Assembly (NCBI GenBank): GCA_026393535.1
Contig: JAPKZY010000030.1
Span: forward strand, 1-39,592
Reading direction: 5' to 3'
DNA length: 39,592 nucleotides
Source: Actinomycetota bacterium
Lineage (GTDB): Bacteria; Actinomycetota; Acidimicrobiia; Acidimicrobiales; Ilumatobacteraceae
Part shown: positions 1 to 7,870 of the stretch, piece after piece
Layout: every line of letters begins with the position of its first letter
How positions within the stretch are numbered: the first letter of the stretch is position 1
Program-made: the position numbers and the translations under genes
Notes under the pieces: model-generated
The model's input: only the letters and a program-made list of their open reading frames with translations
What the model was told of the DNA's origin: nothing
Databases searched by the model: none

Positions 1-101
1 ACAAAACCAGTTTCCGCTAAACAGTCGAGACGAACATGTGGAGTGCGCAATGGAATTGCAACGGACCAGTGTTCTTGTGTTGGCCAGAATGCGGTGCTCA
101 T
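1..101 (-). CDS. Unidentified partial ORF running off the left edge
   Basis: Reading the minus strand from an ATG at 101, the frame stays open for 33 codons to the end of the window (N-terminus MSTAFWPTQEHWSV...). A TACAAT hexamer lies close upstream (minus strand, about 110-115), which could be a -10 element, but no Shine-Dalgarno is visible. I recognise no family. It lies about 45 bases downstream of the LysM gene in the same direction, so it could be the next gene of that transcript. An open frame of this length could also occur by chance, so confidence is low. Confidence 0.35.
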   Translation of the reverse strand, partial: MSTAFWPTQEHWSVAIPLRTPHVRLDCLAETGF

Positions 102-146
102 ACGTTCATTGTACGGAGTTGTAGGTACTAAATGGAAGGACCAATG

Positions 147-515
147 TCATGGTTGCATAGTGGTAGTTGCGCCTATCGGCACAAAACCCGTAGCTGGTGG
201 CAATAACAGAACTGTTCCTGCATCAACACGATCAGGATTTTTTATCTTGTTCAATGCGACAAGTGCAGGTGCGCTGATCTTTAGTTTGAAGGCAATGGCA
301 TATAACGATTCACCGGGCAGAACTGTGTACTGCAATGGCGGTGCTGTGTTGGCAGGAGAAATACTGGTACTCGTCGTACTTGCCGCAATTGTGTTTGAAG
401 CAGACGATGATCCACTGTCGGTCAATAAGTACGAAAAGAACGCAAGCAGCCCAAAGAGACACGTGCTCCATAACAAATACATAGGGAGTCGAGTGCGAAG
501 AAACATTCTTGCCAT
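147..515 (-). CDS. Membrane-anchored LysM-domain protein
   Basis: This is a small envelope protein of 122 aa. A short basic N-terminus is followed by one hydrophobic segment (about residues 11-31), which looks like an uncleaved anchor or signal peptide. A Ser/Thr-rich linker (about 32-62) leads to a single LysM module (about 63-107) with the usual YTVLPGESLYAIA start, a central N-K and a closing LLLPP. LysM modules bind N-acetylglucosamine in peptidoglycan, so the protein probably sits at the cell wall. Its specific role is not apparent. In actinobacteria small LysM proteins of this build are often found near lexA or nrdR, but neither is visible here. Start choice is uncertain between Met1 (515) and Met4 (506); neither has a strong ribosome site. 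It is divergent from the hydrolase gene at 593, and the 77-base gap must hold both promoters. Confidence 0.8.
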   Translation of the reverse strand: MARMFLRTRLPMYLLWSTCLFGLLAFFSYLLTDSGSSSASNTIAASTTSTSISPANTAPPLQYTVLPGESLYAIAFKLKISAPALVALNKIKNPDRVDAGTVLLLPPATGFVPIGATTTMQP

Positions 516-592
516 GTTATGTCCGTCACACCCACATATGTAGTACGCCCCATAAGAGAAATTGAAGGCTGCTGTTCTAATCTGTATGGTTC

Positions 593-1501
593 ATGACTCC
601 TGAGACTCGCACCTACCCCGGCGCTGAACGCCCAGCCCGTTCGTACCGTCACAATGCAGACGGCATTGACATTGCGGTCTATGAATGGGGCGCCGAATCA
701 AACCCACCACTCTTTTTGGTGCACGGCGGATCTGACTTTGCCGGCACATTCGACGTTTTCGCCCCCCTCATCGCTGCAGCCGGGTACCGCGTCGTTGCCT
801 GGGACCACCGCGGTCACGGCGATAGCGAGCATGCCCCTCTCTACGGATGGGATGCAGATATTCGCGACGCATTGTCGGTGATGTCAGCCATCACTAATAA
901 CGCTGCACCTGTCATCGCGCATTCAAAAGGTGGCGCACTCATGATGCAGCTTGCCGATTCATGTCCGTATCGCATTTCTGCAATGGTCAATATCGATGGC
1001 ATGCCAAGCAAGCGTCGTATGCCAGATGTTCCAGATCATGATCAGTCGCGACTACTTGCAGACTCGATTGGATCATGGCTTGATTTCCGTCACGAAGCCG
1101 CTGCTTCAGAACGCAAGCCGGGAACATTGGTCGACCTTGCACAACGCAGAGGAAAAATGAATCCTCGCCTTTCTATTGAGTGGCTCGAATATCTCGTCAC
1201 AATCGGCGCACAACAAGATGCAGATGGTTGGCGTTGGAAACTTGATCCAACGATGCGCTTTGGCGGCTTTGGTCCGTGGCGTCCCGAGTGGGCATCATTA
1301 CGAATGGCTGCACTCAACATGCCGTTCCTCGGATTGCTCGGAACTATTGATGAACCAATGGGTTGGGGCGCTCGCCCGCGTGATGTGTTGCCATGGATTC
1401 CTTCCAGCGGAAGACTCGAAGTTCTTGAAGGCATCGGCCACTTCATTCATGTTGAAGAACCTGAACGAGTCAGCAAATTGGTGTTGGAGTTTTTGTCATG
1501 A
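593..1501 (+). CDS. Alpha/beta hydrolase
   Basis: A 302-aa cytoplasmic alpha/beta hydrolase without a signal peptide. The oxyanion HGG lies at residues 44-46. The DHRGHGDS turn is at 71-78, the nucleophile elbow AHSKGG has Ser111, and the C-terminal GIGHFIHV supplies a catalytic His near residue 283. A cap domain of about 70 residues precedes the C-terminal core. The fold covers esterases, lactonases, haloperoxidase-like enzymes and C-C hydrolases; the substrate cannot be told from sequence. The stop overlaps the start of the next alpha/beta hydrolase (ATGA at 1498-1501), so the two are translationally coupled. A TAATCT hexamer about 9 bases before the ATG could be a -10 box for a leaderless or near-leaderless message. 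Confidence 0.85.
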   Translation: MTPETRTYPGAERPARSYRHNADGIDIAVYEWGAESNPPLFLVHGGSDFAGTFDVFAPLIAAAGYRVVAWDHRGHGDSEHAPLYGWDADIRDALSVMSAITNNAAPVIAHSKGGALMMQLADSCPYRISAMVNIDGMPSKRRMPDVPDHDQSRLLADSIGSWLDFRHEAAASERKPGTLVDLAQRRGKMNPRLSIEWLEYLVTIGAQQDADGWRWKLDPTMRFGGFGPWRPEWASLRMAALNMPFLGLLGTIDEPMGWGARPRDVLPWIPSSGRLEVLEGIGHFIHVEEPERVSKLVLEFLS

Positions 1502-2151
1502 ATACAGTGATGTTGCAACACAACAAAGTCACGCTGGCATTGCATGAAGTTCGTCCCGGAACTGGACGTCCATTGTTGTTTCTACACGGACTCGGCGAGA
1601 GCGCAGCCGCAATGTCAACGCTTGCTGTTGATTGGAAGGGCCCAGTGTGGGCACTTGATTTCACTGGCCATGGCGATTCATCTGTCCCCGCAGGTGGCGG
1701 TTATTCCTCGGAAATCCTTATGGCAGATGCAGATATTGCCCTGCGACATATTGGTGAATCCACCATCGTTGGCAGAGGCCTAGGCGCGTACATTGCGTTT
1801 CTTATTGCAGGCGCGCGACCAACTTTGGTGCGTGGTGCAGTGTTGCTTGATGGACCCGGACTTGCTGGTGGAGCAATTCATGCAACTTCAAATACTGAAA
1901 TAACATCGGGTGGCGATCGCACCGGAACAACTCCAGACCCATGGGCACTCATTGAGTTGTCACGCGATGCACGTCCACCTACCTACACCACAACATTTGC
2001 ACGACTTGCTGTGAGTGGTTCAGGAATTGCAGACCCAATCGCAGTTACATGCAAAGTTGCACCGCCGTGGGTGGAAGCAATTCGTGCAGAACCTGGCGTG
2101 ATGATCGACATCACACTGCAAGACGCTTTAGATATTTACGCTGCTGTTTAA
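1498..2151 (+). CDS. Alpha/beta hydrolase-fold protein lacking the nucleophile
   Basis: A 217-aa protein that aligns by eye with the N-terminal core of alpha/beta hydrolases. It has an HGLGES oxyanion turn at residues 30-35, a LDFTGHGDSS turn at 53-62, and the strand that should carry the G-x-S-x-G elbow at about 90-97. That elbow reads VGRGLGAY, so Gly94 stands where the nucleophilic Ser belongs. There is no recognisable GH(x) catalytic His near the C-terminus, and the protein is about 60-80 residues shorter than usual. It is therefore probably not a hydrolase of the standard mechanism. It may be a non-catalytic partner of the enzyme encoded just upstream, to which it is coupled by a 4-base overlap. 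The reading frame is intact. Its stop overlaps by 4 bases the end of the convergent polyprenyl synthase gene. Confidence 0.75.
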   Translation: MNTVMLQHNKVTLALHEVRPGTGRPLLFLHGLGESAAAMSTLAVDWKGPVWALDFTGHGDSSVPAGGGYSSEILMADADIALRHIGESTIVGRGLGAYIAFLIAGARPTLVRGAVLLDGPGLAGGAIHATSNTEITSGGDRTGTTPDPWALIELSRDARPPTYTTTFARLAVSGSGIADPIAVTCKVAPPWVEAIRAEPGVMIDITLQDALDIYAAV

Positions 2152-3194
2152 ATATCGCGCTGGGTAACAGCGTCAGCAAGTTCAAGCAGGGCTTCGTAGG
2201 CATCGCCGTGAATCAATTGCTTATCCAAAGACGCAACAGCTTCGTCACGCAAAGAAACAATCAAGGATTCCATTTCGGCAACCGCGCCAGTTGCAGATAC
2301 AACTTCTTGAACAGCTGATACGTCTTCACTTGACATTCCAGGTGTTCCGATGGTGTCGAGAATCTTCAGTTGCGATGCTGATGCAAGCGCGTACGCACGG
2401 GCCAACATCGGAGTTGGTTTCCCTTCCAGAAAATCCCCACCGACAGATTTGCCTGTGATTGAAGAGTCTCCGAATGCGCCCAACATGTCATCACGCATTT
2501 GAAATGCATCGCCGAGTGGCAAGCCATATGCAGAAAACATCGGCATTAGTGCTGATCCGGCATCTGTATTCGCAGCGACGGCGCCAAGGTGCAGGGGGCG
2601 TTCGATGGTGTACTTGGCGCTCTTGTAACGGCAAATTCGTTCAGCAATTTCAATGCGGCGTTCGCGACGTGCCGAGCCGAGCGTGTCGAGATATTGACCA
2701 ATATTCATTTCCATCCGGAGGTCATGCCAGATAGAACGAGCGACCGAAGATATGTTGTCCATCAATTGGTCAGACATGACATACGTGATGTCGCCTATAA
2801 GAATCGCTGCACCTTCGCCGAATCGACGCGATTCCCCCGCCAAATGTTCGGCACTGTGCATGTCCGACATGCGTCGATGAGTAGTGGTGTTGCCGCGGCG
2901 AGTCTCTGCATCATCAATGACGTCATCGTGGAAGAGGGCGAACACGTGCAACAACTCAATTGCCGCACCAATACGGAATTGTTGGCCGTCTGCTGGGTCA
3001 CCGCCTGCAGCTACCCAACCCCAATGAGCGAATTGTGGCCGAAGGCGTTTCCCACCACCAAGAACCAACGATTCGATTTCGTCGAAAACTGTTTCAAGAT
3101 CTTCGTCAATCCGAGTCCATGTGCGTCTTTCATTATCGACAGCAGTTGAGAGGACTTCATTAACGCGCGAAATAATTGCGCTGACTTCTCTCAT
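2148..3194 (-). CDS. Polyprenyl (isoprenyl) diphosphate synthase
   Basis: A 348-aa trans-isoprenyl diphosphate synthase that condenses isopentenyl diphosphate with an allylic diphosphate. It probably makes the side chain of menaquinone or a C20-plus precursor. The first aspartate-rich motif is FHDDVIDDAETRRG (about residues 88-101), preceded by GGGKRLRP (about 47-54). The second is FQMRDDMLGAFGD (about 231-243), followed by a GKSVGGDFLEGKPT segment typical of the family. Product length cannot be predicted safely. The ATG at 3194 overlaps the TGA of the xseB remnant (ATGA), so it was evolved as a coupled member of an ABC exporter-xseA-xseB-synthase run. The read-through tail of the damaged xseA frame now extends 35 bases into this gene. 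Confidence 0.9.
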   Translation of the reverse strand: MREVSAIISRVNEVLSTAVDNERRTWTRIDEDLETVFDEIESLVLGGGKRLRPQFAHWGWVAAGGDPADGQQFRIGAAIELLHVFALFHDDVIDDAETRRGNTTTHRRMSDMHSAEHLAGESRRFGEGAAILIGDITYVMSDQLMDNISSVARSIWHDLRMEMNIGQYLDTLGSARRERRIEIAERICRYKSAKYTIERPLHLGAVAANTDAGSALMPMFSAYGLPLGDAFQMRDDMLGAFGDSSITGKSVGGDFLEGKPTPMLARAYALASASQLKILDTIGTPGMSSEDVSAVQEVVSATGAVAEMESLIVSLRDEAVASLDKQLIHGDAYEALLELADAVTQRDI

Positions 3195-4422
3195 TCGTCT
3201 TCGTCTTCTTCATCGAAGTCTGATTCTTCAAATTCAATGTCTGCGACAAGCGTGTCAACAGTGAGTTGAGCAGCGGTGATTCTTTCGTTGCACCAAGTAA
3301 TGATTTTTTGATATCGGAAATTGAACGAACAACATTGCCCGACGAATCACGCGTGATGCTCCAACCACGCGCCATGGTAGTGACGGGGTCGAGCAAACGA
3401 ACTGAGGCCGCGTGCATCATGAGCTTTTGGGTTTGGCGCTCGAGAGCCGTGCGAGGACGAGTGCGCAGGCGTTCTACTGATACGGCAATGCGAGAACGAG
3501 CACGTTCAACCGCGGTCTGTGTAAGTGACCGTAACGAACCGGCACTGTATGAAAGTTCCGATAAGAAGCTCTCAACAATGGCAATGACTGATTGTGCGCA
3601 TGCTGTCGGTGTTTTGTTTGCCGTATGGGCCACGATGTCAGCGATGCTTGTATCAATCTCATGACCAATACCTGTGATGACCTGATGTGAGCATTTCGAA
3701 ATTGCCAGTGCAATCTGTTCATCGTCAAACGCTGCGAGGTCGCCTTTCGAACCACCACCACGCATCAGCATCACAAGATCAATGTCATCGCGGCGTGAAA
3801 GTGAATTGAGTGCCGCCACAATTTGTGACACGGCAGCGTCGCCTTGCACACGCACATCACAAAACGTGATTGCAAACCCAATGCCAGATTCGGTGAGATG
3901 CTGTTGCGCATCTGCCCACCCGGCGGCCTGGCTAGAAGAAATGATGCCAAGTCGTAAGGGAACTAATGGCACCGGAATTCGTTTGTTGAGTTTGTCAACA
4001 CCCTTTTCCATCAACTGACGAAGTAGTTCTTCACGCTTCGCGGCAACATCACCAGCAGAAAATTGCGTATCAACATCTGTTGCTATGAGATTTAATTTTC
4101 CGAACGGACCGTAATATTCCACACGACCAAATAGACGAACTTTCAAGCCGTCCTTGAGTTCGATTCCTTGCTGACGCAATTTGGCTTGCACGTTTCGCAA
4201 TGGGCCAGCGAACAAGTTGATATTCAATTGGGCTTTAACGCCGTCAACATTTTCAATCAATGTGAAATAAGCGTGAGGATTCGGTTTACGAAGACCTTGA
4301 ATTTCACCTTCCACCCAGACACCTTCATCAAAAGATGCCTTGAGCACATGGTTGAGGACCTCGGTGAATTGTCCGACACTGAACGACGGAACCCCATTGA
4401 TGAATTCGACCTCGGCTGCCAT
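3160..4422 (-). CDS. xseA: Exodeoxyribonuclease VII large subunit, C-terminus replaced by out-of-frame sequence
   Basis: XseA is the catalytic subunit of exonuclease VII, a single-strand DNA exonuclease in repair. The N-terminal OB-fold (about residues 10-110) and the nuclease core are intact. The core has LGIISSSQAAGWAD, the glycine-rich RGGGSKGDL, the GIGHEIDTSIAD segment and the ANKTPTACAQ segment; a coiled-coil stretch follows. Family-like sequence stops at about residue 372 (NVVRSISDI), where about 20-30 further residues such as a VGDxLxTxLADG segment would be expected. From about position 3311 the frame runs over the xseB 3' end in the wrong register, giving a meaningless basic tail of about 48 residues that ends inside the next gene. 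It begins 5 bases after the ABC transporter stop. The subunit is probably impaired or misassembled, unless this joint is an assembly artefact. Confidence 0.85.
   Translation of the reverse strand: MAAEVEFINGVPSFSVGQFTEVLNHVLKASFDEGVWVEGEIQGLRKPNPHAYFTLIENVDGVKAQLNINLFAGPLRNVQAKLRQQGIELKDGLKVRLFGRVEYYGPFGKLNLIATDVDTQFSAGDVAAKREELLRQLMEKGVDKLNKRIPVPLVPLRLGIISSSQAAGWADAQQHLTESGIGFAITFCDVRVQGDAAVSQIVAALNSLSRRDDIDLVMLMRGGGSKGDLAAFDDEQIALAISKCSHQVITGIGHEIDTSIADIVAHTANKTPTACAQSVIAIVESFLSELSYSAGSLRSLTQTAVERARSRIAVSVERLRTRPRTALERQTQKLMMHAASVRLLDPVTTMARGWSITRDSSGNVVRSISDIKKSLLGATKESPLLNSLLTRLSQTLNLKNQTSMKKTKTNERSQRNYFAR
3191..3310 (-). pseudogene. xseB: Exodeoxyribonuclease VII small subunit, 3' remnant
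   Basis: In the minus-strand frame shifted relative to xseA, positions 3310 to 3191 encode a segment beginning QKIITWCNERITAAQLTV and running through an acidic DFDEEDEDE tail to a TGA. This matches the C-terminal half of XseB, whose helix normally reads ..EEGxxLxxWCxxRIxxAQ.. followed by an acidic tail. The N-terminal half (about 40-50 residues) is absent and the frame has no start codon upstream, because xseA coding sequence in another register lies directly before it. The TGA overlaps the ATG of the polyprenyl synthase, as expected for a genuine former operon junction. It is best explained by a deletion of roughly 200 bases that removed the end of xseA and the beginning of xseB, or by an assembly error at the A6 tract (3304-3309). 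Confidence 0.7.
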
Positions 4423-4427
4423 TGTGT

Positions 4428-6296
4428 CTACTCTACGGAAGGCGCAGACAGTCCGAAGGAACCACCGGCACGAACTTGTGATGCGTACATGGCATCAAGC
4501 GCCATCAGTTCATCATGCGTTCCTTGTTCCATAATGAGACCGTCATCAATGACCACGATTCGGTCTGCGTCACGAATAGTAGATAGTCGGTGGGCAATCA
4601 CAATGGCAGTTCGGCCATGCAGTGCTGACTCGAGGGCTTCTTGCACCAATGCTTCGTTCTCATTGTCGAGGTGGCTTGTTGCTTCATCCAGAATCATGAT
4701 GGCTGGGTTCTTCAGCAACATTCGAGCAATAGCTACGCGCTGCTTTTCTCCACCTGACAAGCGGTACCCACGCTCGCCGACCAATGTGGCATACCCATCG
4801 GGCAAGCCGGCGATGGTGTCGTGTATGCGTGCCGCAACACACGCTGCTTCAATGTCTGCCTGTGTCGCATCGGGCTTGGCATACCGAAGGTTGTCGCCGA
4901 TTGATTCATGAAAGAGATGCGGATCTTGAGTAACAACACCAATGGCATCGTGCAGAGAATCGCCCGTGAGGTCGCGCACGTCGATGCCATCAACACGCAC
5001 AGTGCCTTGCGTGACGTCATACAAACGCGGAACCAGAGTTGCAAGAGTGCTCTTGCCCGAGCCACTGGAACCGACGATGGCAACCGTTTCTCCACTGACA
5101 ATCTTCAGCGAAAGACCTTTCAACACGTCTACGTCAGGATCGCTACTTTGTGTTCCAGGTGCTTCCAACGAAGCGACAGACGATGCTGATGCTGGCGGGT
5201 ATCGAAACACCACATTTGTAAATTCAACTTCGCCGCGCGGATCAACAAGATCAACTGCACCAGGACGATCAAAGATTGCCACAGGCGCATCAAGCACTTC
5301 GAACACCCGATCAAATGACACAAACGCAGTAATGACTTCGATACGTGCATTCGTTAAACCAGTGAGTGGTTGATAAATACGCTGCACGAACGCCGCCATT
5401 GCAACGAGTGTTCCGGCAGATATTCCACCAGACACCACGAGGTGTGCGCCGATGCCATAAATGGCTGCAGCCCCCATTGCACCAACAAGACCTAGTGCAA
5501 CAAAAAACACGCGACTGTAGAGAGCGGCTTTGATACCCGTATCGCGCACTCCGGCAGCGCGACCTGAGAACGTTGCAACTTCACGCTCGCGACGTCCGAA
5601 TAACTTCACAACCATTGCGCCAGCAACATTGAAACGCTCGTTCATTTGCGTGTTCATTTCGGCATTGATATCCATTTGCTGACGCGCGATGGAACCTAAC
5701 TTTTGCCCAACTCGTTTCGCAGGAACAATAAACAACGGCAAAACAATGAGCGACAACAGCGTTAAACGCCACTCAAGCGCAATCATCGCGGTCAAGGTTG
5801 TCACCAACACCACGACGTTTGAGACAACGCTTCCCAAGGTATTTGTGACTGCATTTTGTGCACCAACTACGTCGTTGTTTAAGCGACTCGTGAGAGCACC
5901 GGTTTGCGTACGAGTAAAGAACGCAATAGGCATCTGTTCAACTTTGTCGAACAGTGCCACCCGCAGGTCATAGATGAGGCCTTCACCAATACGGGAACTT
6001 AACCACCGCTGAACTATTGCGAGTCCAGCATCAGCAATTGCTGCGAACACAAGAATGACGGCAAGTGTCGTGATGAGCCCCCGATTCGCTTGGGGAATTG
6101 CACGGTCGAGAATTGCTCGGAACAACAACGGCGGGGCAAGGGCCAAGAGCGCTGACACGCAGATAGCGGCGAGAAAGACAATGATGTCTGACCGATAGGG
6201 AGCCGCAAAGACCCACACCCGGCGCAATGATGCCCGCTGAACTTTTGCGCCCTTTACCGCAGCACCATCTCCTGGCAACATCATGTGGGGACCCAT
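4428..6296 (-). CDS. ABC exporter, fused membrane and ATPase domains
   Basis: A half-transporter of about 622 aa (from the start chosen here) that would work as a homodimer or heterodimer in the cytoplasmic membrane. A six-helix type I exporter domain (about residues 25-320) is followed by a nucleotide-binding domain. That domain has Walker A GSSGSGKSTLA, a Q-loop VVTQDP, the signature LSGGEKQRVAIA, Walker B IMILDEATSHLD and the switch IAHRLSTI. It resembles MsbA/multidrug or lipid exporters; the substrate is unknown. The open frame could extend to 6455, but that would overlap the divergent gene and encode a poor Arg-rich leader. The ATG at 6296 is preferred, with 6284 and 6281 as alternatives. 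It is the first gene of a minus-strand run with xseA (5-base gap). Confidence 0.88.
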   Translation of the reverse strand: MGPHMMLPGDGAAVKGAKVQRASLRRVWVFAAPYRSDIIVFLAAICVSALLALAPPLLFRAILDRAIPQANRGLITTLAVILVFAAIADAGLAIVQRWLSSRIGEGLIYDLRVALFDKVEQMPIAFFTRTQTGALTSRLNNDVVGAQNAVTNTLGSVVSNVVVLVTTLTAMIALEWRLTLLSLIVLPLFIVPAKRVGQKLGSIARQQMDINAEMNTQMNERFNVAGAMVVKLFGRREREVATFSGRAAGVRDTGIKAALYSRVFFVALGLVGAMGAAAIYGIGAHLVVSGGISAGTLVAMAAFVQRIYQPLTGLTNARIEVITAFVSFDRVFEVLDAPVAIFDRPGAVDLVDPRGEVEFTNVVFRYPPASASSVASLEAPGTQSSDPDVDVLKGLSLKIVSGETVAIVGSSGSGKSTLATLVPRLYDVTQGTVRVDGIDVRDLTGDSLHDAIGVVTQDPHLFHESIGDNLRYAKPDATQADIEAACVAARIHDTIAGLPDGYATLVGERGYRLSGGEKQRVAIARMLLKNPAIMILDEATSHLDNENEALVQEALESALHGRTAIVIAHRLSTIRDADRIVVIDDGLIMEQGTHDELMALDAMYASQVRAGGSFGLSAPSVE

Positions 6297-6348
6297 ACGC
6301 ACCCTATTGAGGCTACGGGCGTTCCTACGCCTAGTGTTCTTACTTGTG
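6297..6348. promoter_or_regulatory. Divergent promoter interval between ABC exporter and TAP-like hydrolase
   Basis: The 52 bases between the two proposed starts must hold both promoters. On the plus strand TTGAGG (6307-6312) and TAGTGT (6332-6337) could form a -35/-10 pair with a rather long 19-base spacer, 11 bases before the ATG at 6349. On the minus strand TAGGGT (6306-6301) is a TANNNT hexamer just before the proposed start. This is pattern matching only. Confidence 0.35.
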
Positions 6349-7845
6349 ATGCGTCGTTGTCTTGCTGTTGGTGCCCTCATTGTGATGGCAAGCGCATGTT
6401 CCTCTGGCTCCAGTTCGCCTGACAGCACGTCAGACACGCCCACGCCACCGTCCACTCTCTATGCCCCAGCCGAAGGTGGCACTCTCAAGTGGAAATCCTG
6501 TTCGGGAGATTCTCTTGATCCGCTGCAATGTGCTCGTTTGAGCGTGCCGTTTGACTACAACAACCCTTCCAAAGGTTCGTTCTCACTCAAACTGGTCAAA
6601 CACCCGGCGAATTTTCGTACGCAGCGAGTTGGTTCCATGCTCGTAAACCCTGGTGGGCCTGGATTTGGGGGAACTGATCTTCCTGAAAATGCCGACTCCT
6701 ATTTCAGCACCGCATTGATTGACGCCTTCGACATCATCGGATGGGACCCACGTGGAACAGGTGAATCCACGCCAGCAGTTGATTGTGTTGACAACTACGA
6801 CAAATACTTCACGTTGGACCCATCTCCACAGAACGAAGCACAGCATCAGACTCTGGTTGACATCTCGAAAGCGTTCAATGACGAATGCGAAAAGAAGAGC
6901 GGTGAAATTCTTCCGTACATCTCCACCAATGCAAGCGCCCGCGACATGGACATGATTCGCGCGGCACTTGGCGAAGAGAAAATTACGTATTTTGGTTTTT
7001 CATACGGCAGCGAATTAGGCGCCACATGGGCCACTATGTTCCCAAGCACTGTCCGTGCAGCTGTTCTTGATGGCGCAACTGACCCAACGTCGAACTACAT
7101 GCAGGGTGGCCTTGACCAAGCCAAAGGATTCGAAACTGAATTCACAAAATTCCTTGCTCAATGTTCCGCAAACAAAAAGTGCCCGTTCTACAACAACGGC
7201 GACGCCGAAGGGGCCTTTGACACACTGATCAAGGAACTTGACGTACGCCCACTTGTCGTTTCAAAAAGTCGCGTATCGGTGAACCAAGCAATTGCATATA
7301 CAGCGGTATCACAAGCAATGTATTCATCGACGATGTGGTCAGAACTTGAGTACGCGCTCGCTAAAGCTCAAAAGGGTGACGGATCCGGACTCCTTTCACT
7401 TTTTGATTCGTATTACCAACGCACACCAGATGGAAAATACGGCAACGAATTAGAGGCATTTAACGCAATCATGTGTCTTGATGACCCAGGTCCGAAAACA
7501 GTTGAAGAAACTGATTCGTACATACCTAAATTCTTAGAGGTGGCGCCTCGACTTGGCATCAGTTTCACCGGCGGATACAGCTGTGTATTCTGGCCAGCAA
7601 AGCCAGACCATCGTATTGAGATCACTGGCAAAGGTGCTGGCCCAATCATTGTTGTGGGTACCACAGGAGATGCCGCTACCCCGCTTGCAAGTTCACGAAA
7701 GATGACATCAACCCTTGAAGATGGTCGACTCATCGTTGTAACCGAAGATCGTCACACTGGATACGGTTCTAACGATTGCGTCGGCACGGCTGTTGACAAC
7801 TACCTCATCACAACGAAAGTTACCTTCGCTGAAAAAGCTTGCTAA
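6349..7845 (+). CDS. Secreted TAP-type alpha/beta hydrolase (tripeptidyl aminopeptidase-like)
   Basis: A 498-aa exported hydrolase of the actinobacterial tripeptidyl aminopeptidase (TAP/SlpD) type, which releases short peptides from the N-termini of substrates outside the cell. The start at 6349 gives a compact signal peptide (MRRCLAVGALIVMASAC) ending in a possible lipobox with Cys17, then a Ser/Thr/Pro spacer. The oxyanion segment is LVNPGGPGFGG and the turn is GWDPRGTGES. The nucleophile elbow is FGFSYGSELG. The TAP C-terminal domain carries Asp in VGTTGDAATP and His in EDRHTGYG. Several Cys pairs fit an extracytoplasmic protein. The upstream extension to 6283 would add an Arg/Leu-rich stretch and is less likely. 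A rho-independent terminator begins within its stop codon. Confidence 0.88.
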   Translation: MRRCLAVGALIVMASACSSGSSSPDSTSDTPTPPSTLYAPAEGGTLKWKSCSGDSLDPLQCARLSVPFDYNNPSKGSFSLKLVKHPANFRTQRVGSMLVNPGGPGFGGTDLPENADSYFSTALIDAFDIIGWDPRGTGESTPAVDCVDNYDKYFTLDPSPQNEAQHQTLVDISKAFNDECEKKSGEILPYISTNASARDMDMIRAALGEEKITYFGFSYGSELGATWATMFPSTVRAAVLDGATDPTSNYMQGGLDQAKGFETEFTKFLAQCSANKKCPFYNNGDAEGAFDTLIKELDVRPLVVSKSRVSVNQAIAYTAVSQAMYSSTMWSELEYALAKAQKGDGSGLLSLFDSYYQRTPDGKYGNELEAFNAIMCLDDPGPKTVEETDSYIPKFLEVAPRLGISFTGGYSCVFWPAKPDHRIEITGKGAGPIIVVGTTGDAATPLASSRKMTSTLEDGRLIVVTEDRHTGYGSNDCVGTAVDNYLITTKVTFAEKAC

Positions 7846-7863
7846 CGACCCATCGTTAGTTTT
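7842..7863 (+). terminator. Rho-independent terminator of the TAP-like hydrolase gene
   Basis: CTAACGA (7842-7848), loop CCCA and TCGTTAG (7853-7859) form a perfect 7-bp hairpin followed by TTTT (7860-7863). The stop codon TAA (7843-7845) lies inside the 5' arm of the stem. The hairpin also separates this gene from the tRNA-Ser read in the opposite direction. Confidence 0.75.
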
Positions 7864-7870
7864 GTCGTAC

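Noticed and set aside
4168-4911. Long plus-strand open frame (247 codons) opposite xseA and the ABC transporter
   Set aside because: It lies antisense to well-supported motifs of two genes, and its translation is rich in Ser/Arg/Cys without any family signature.
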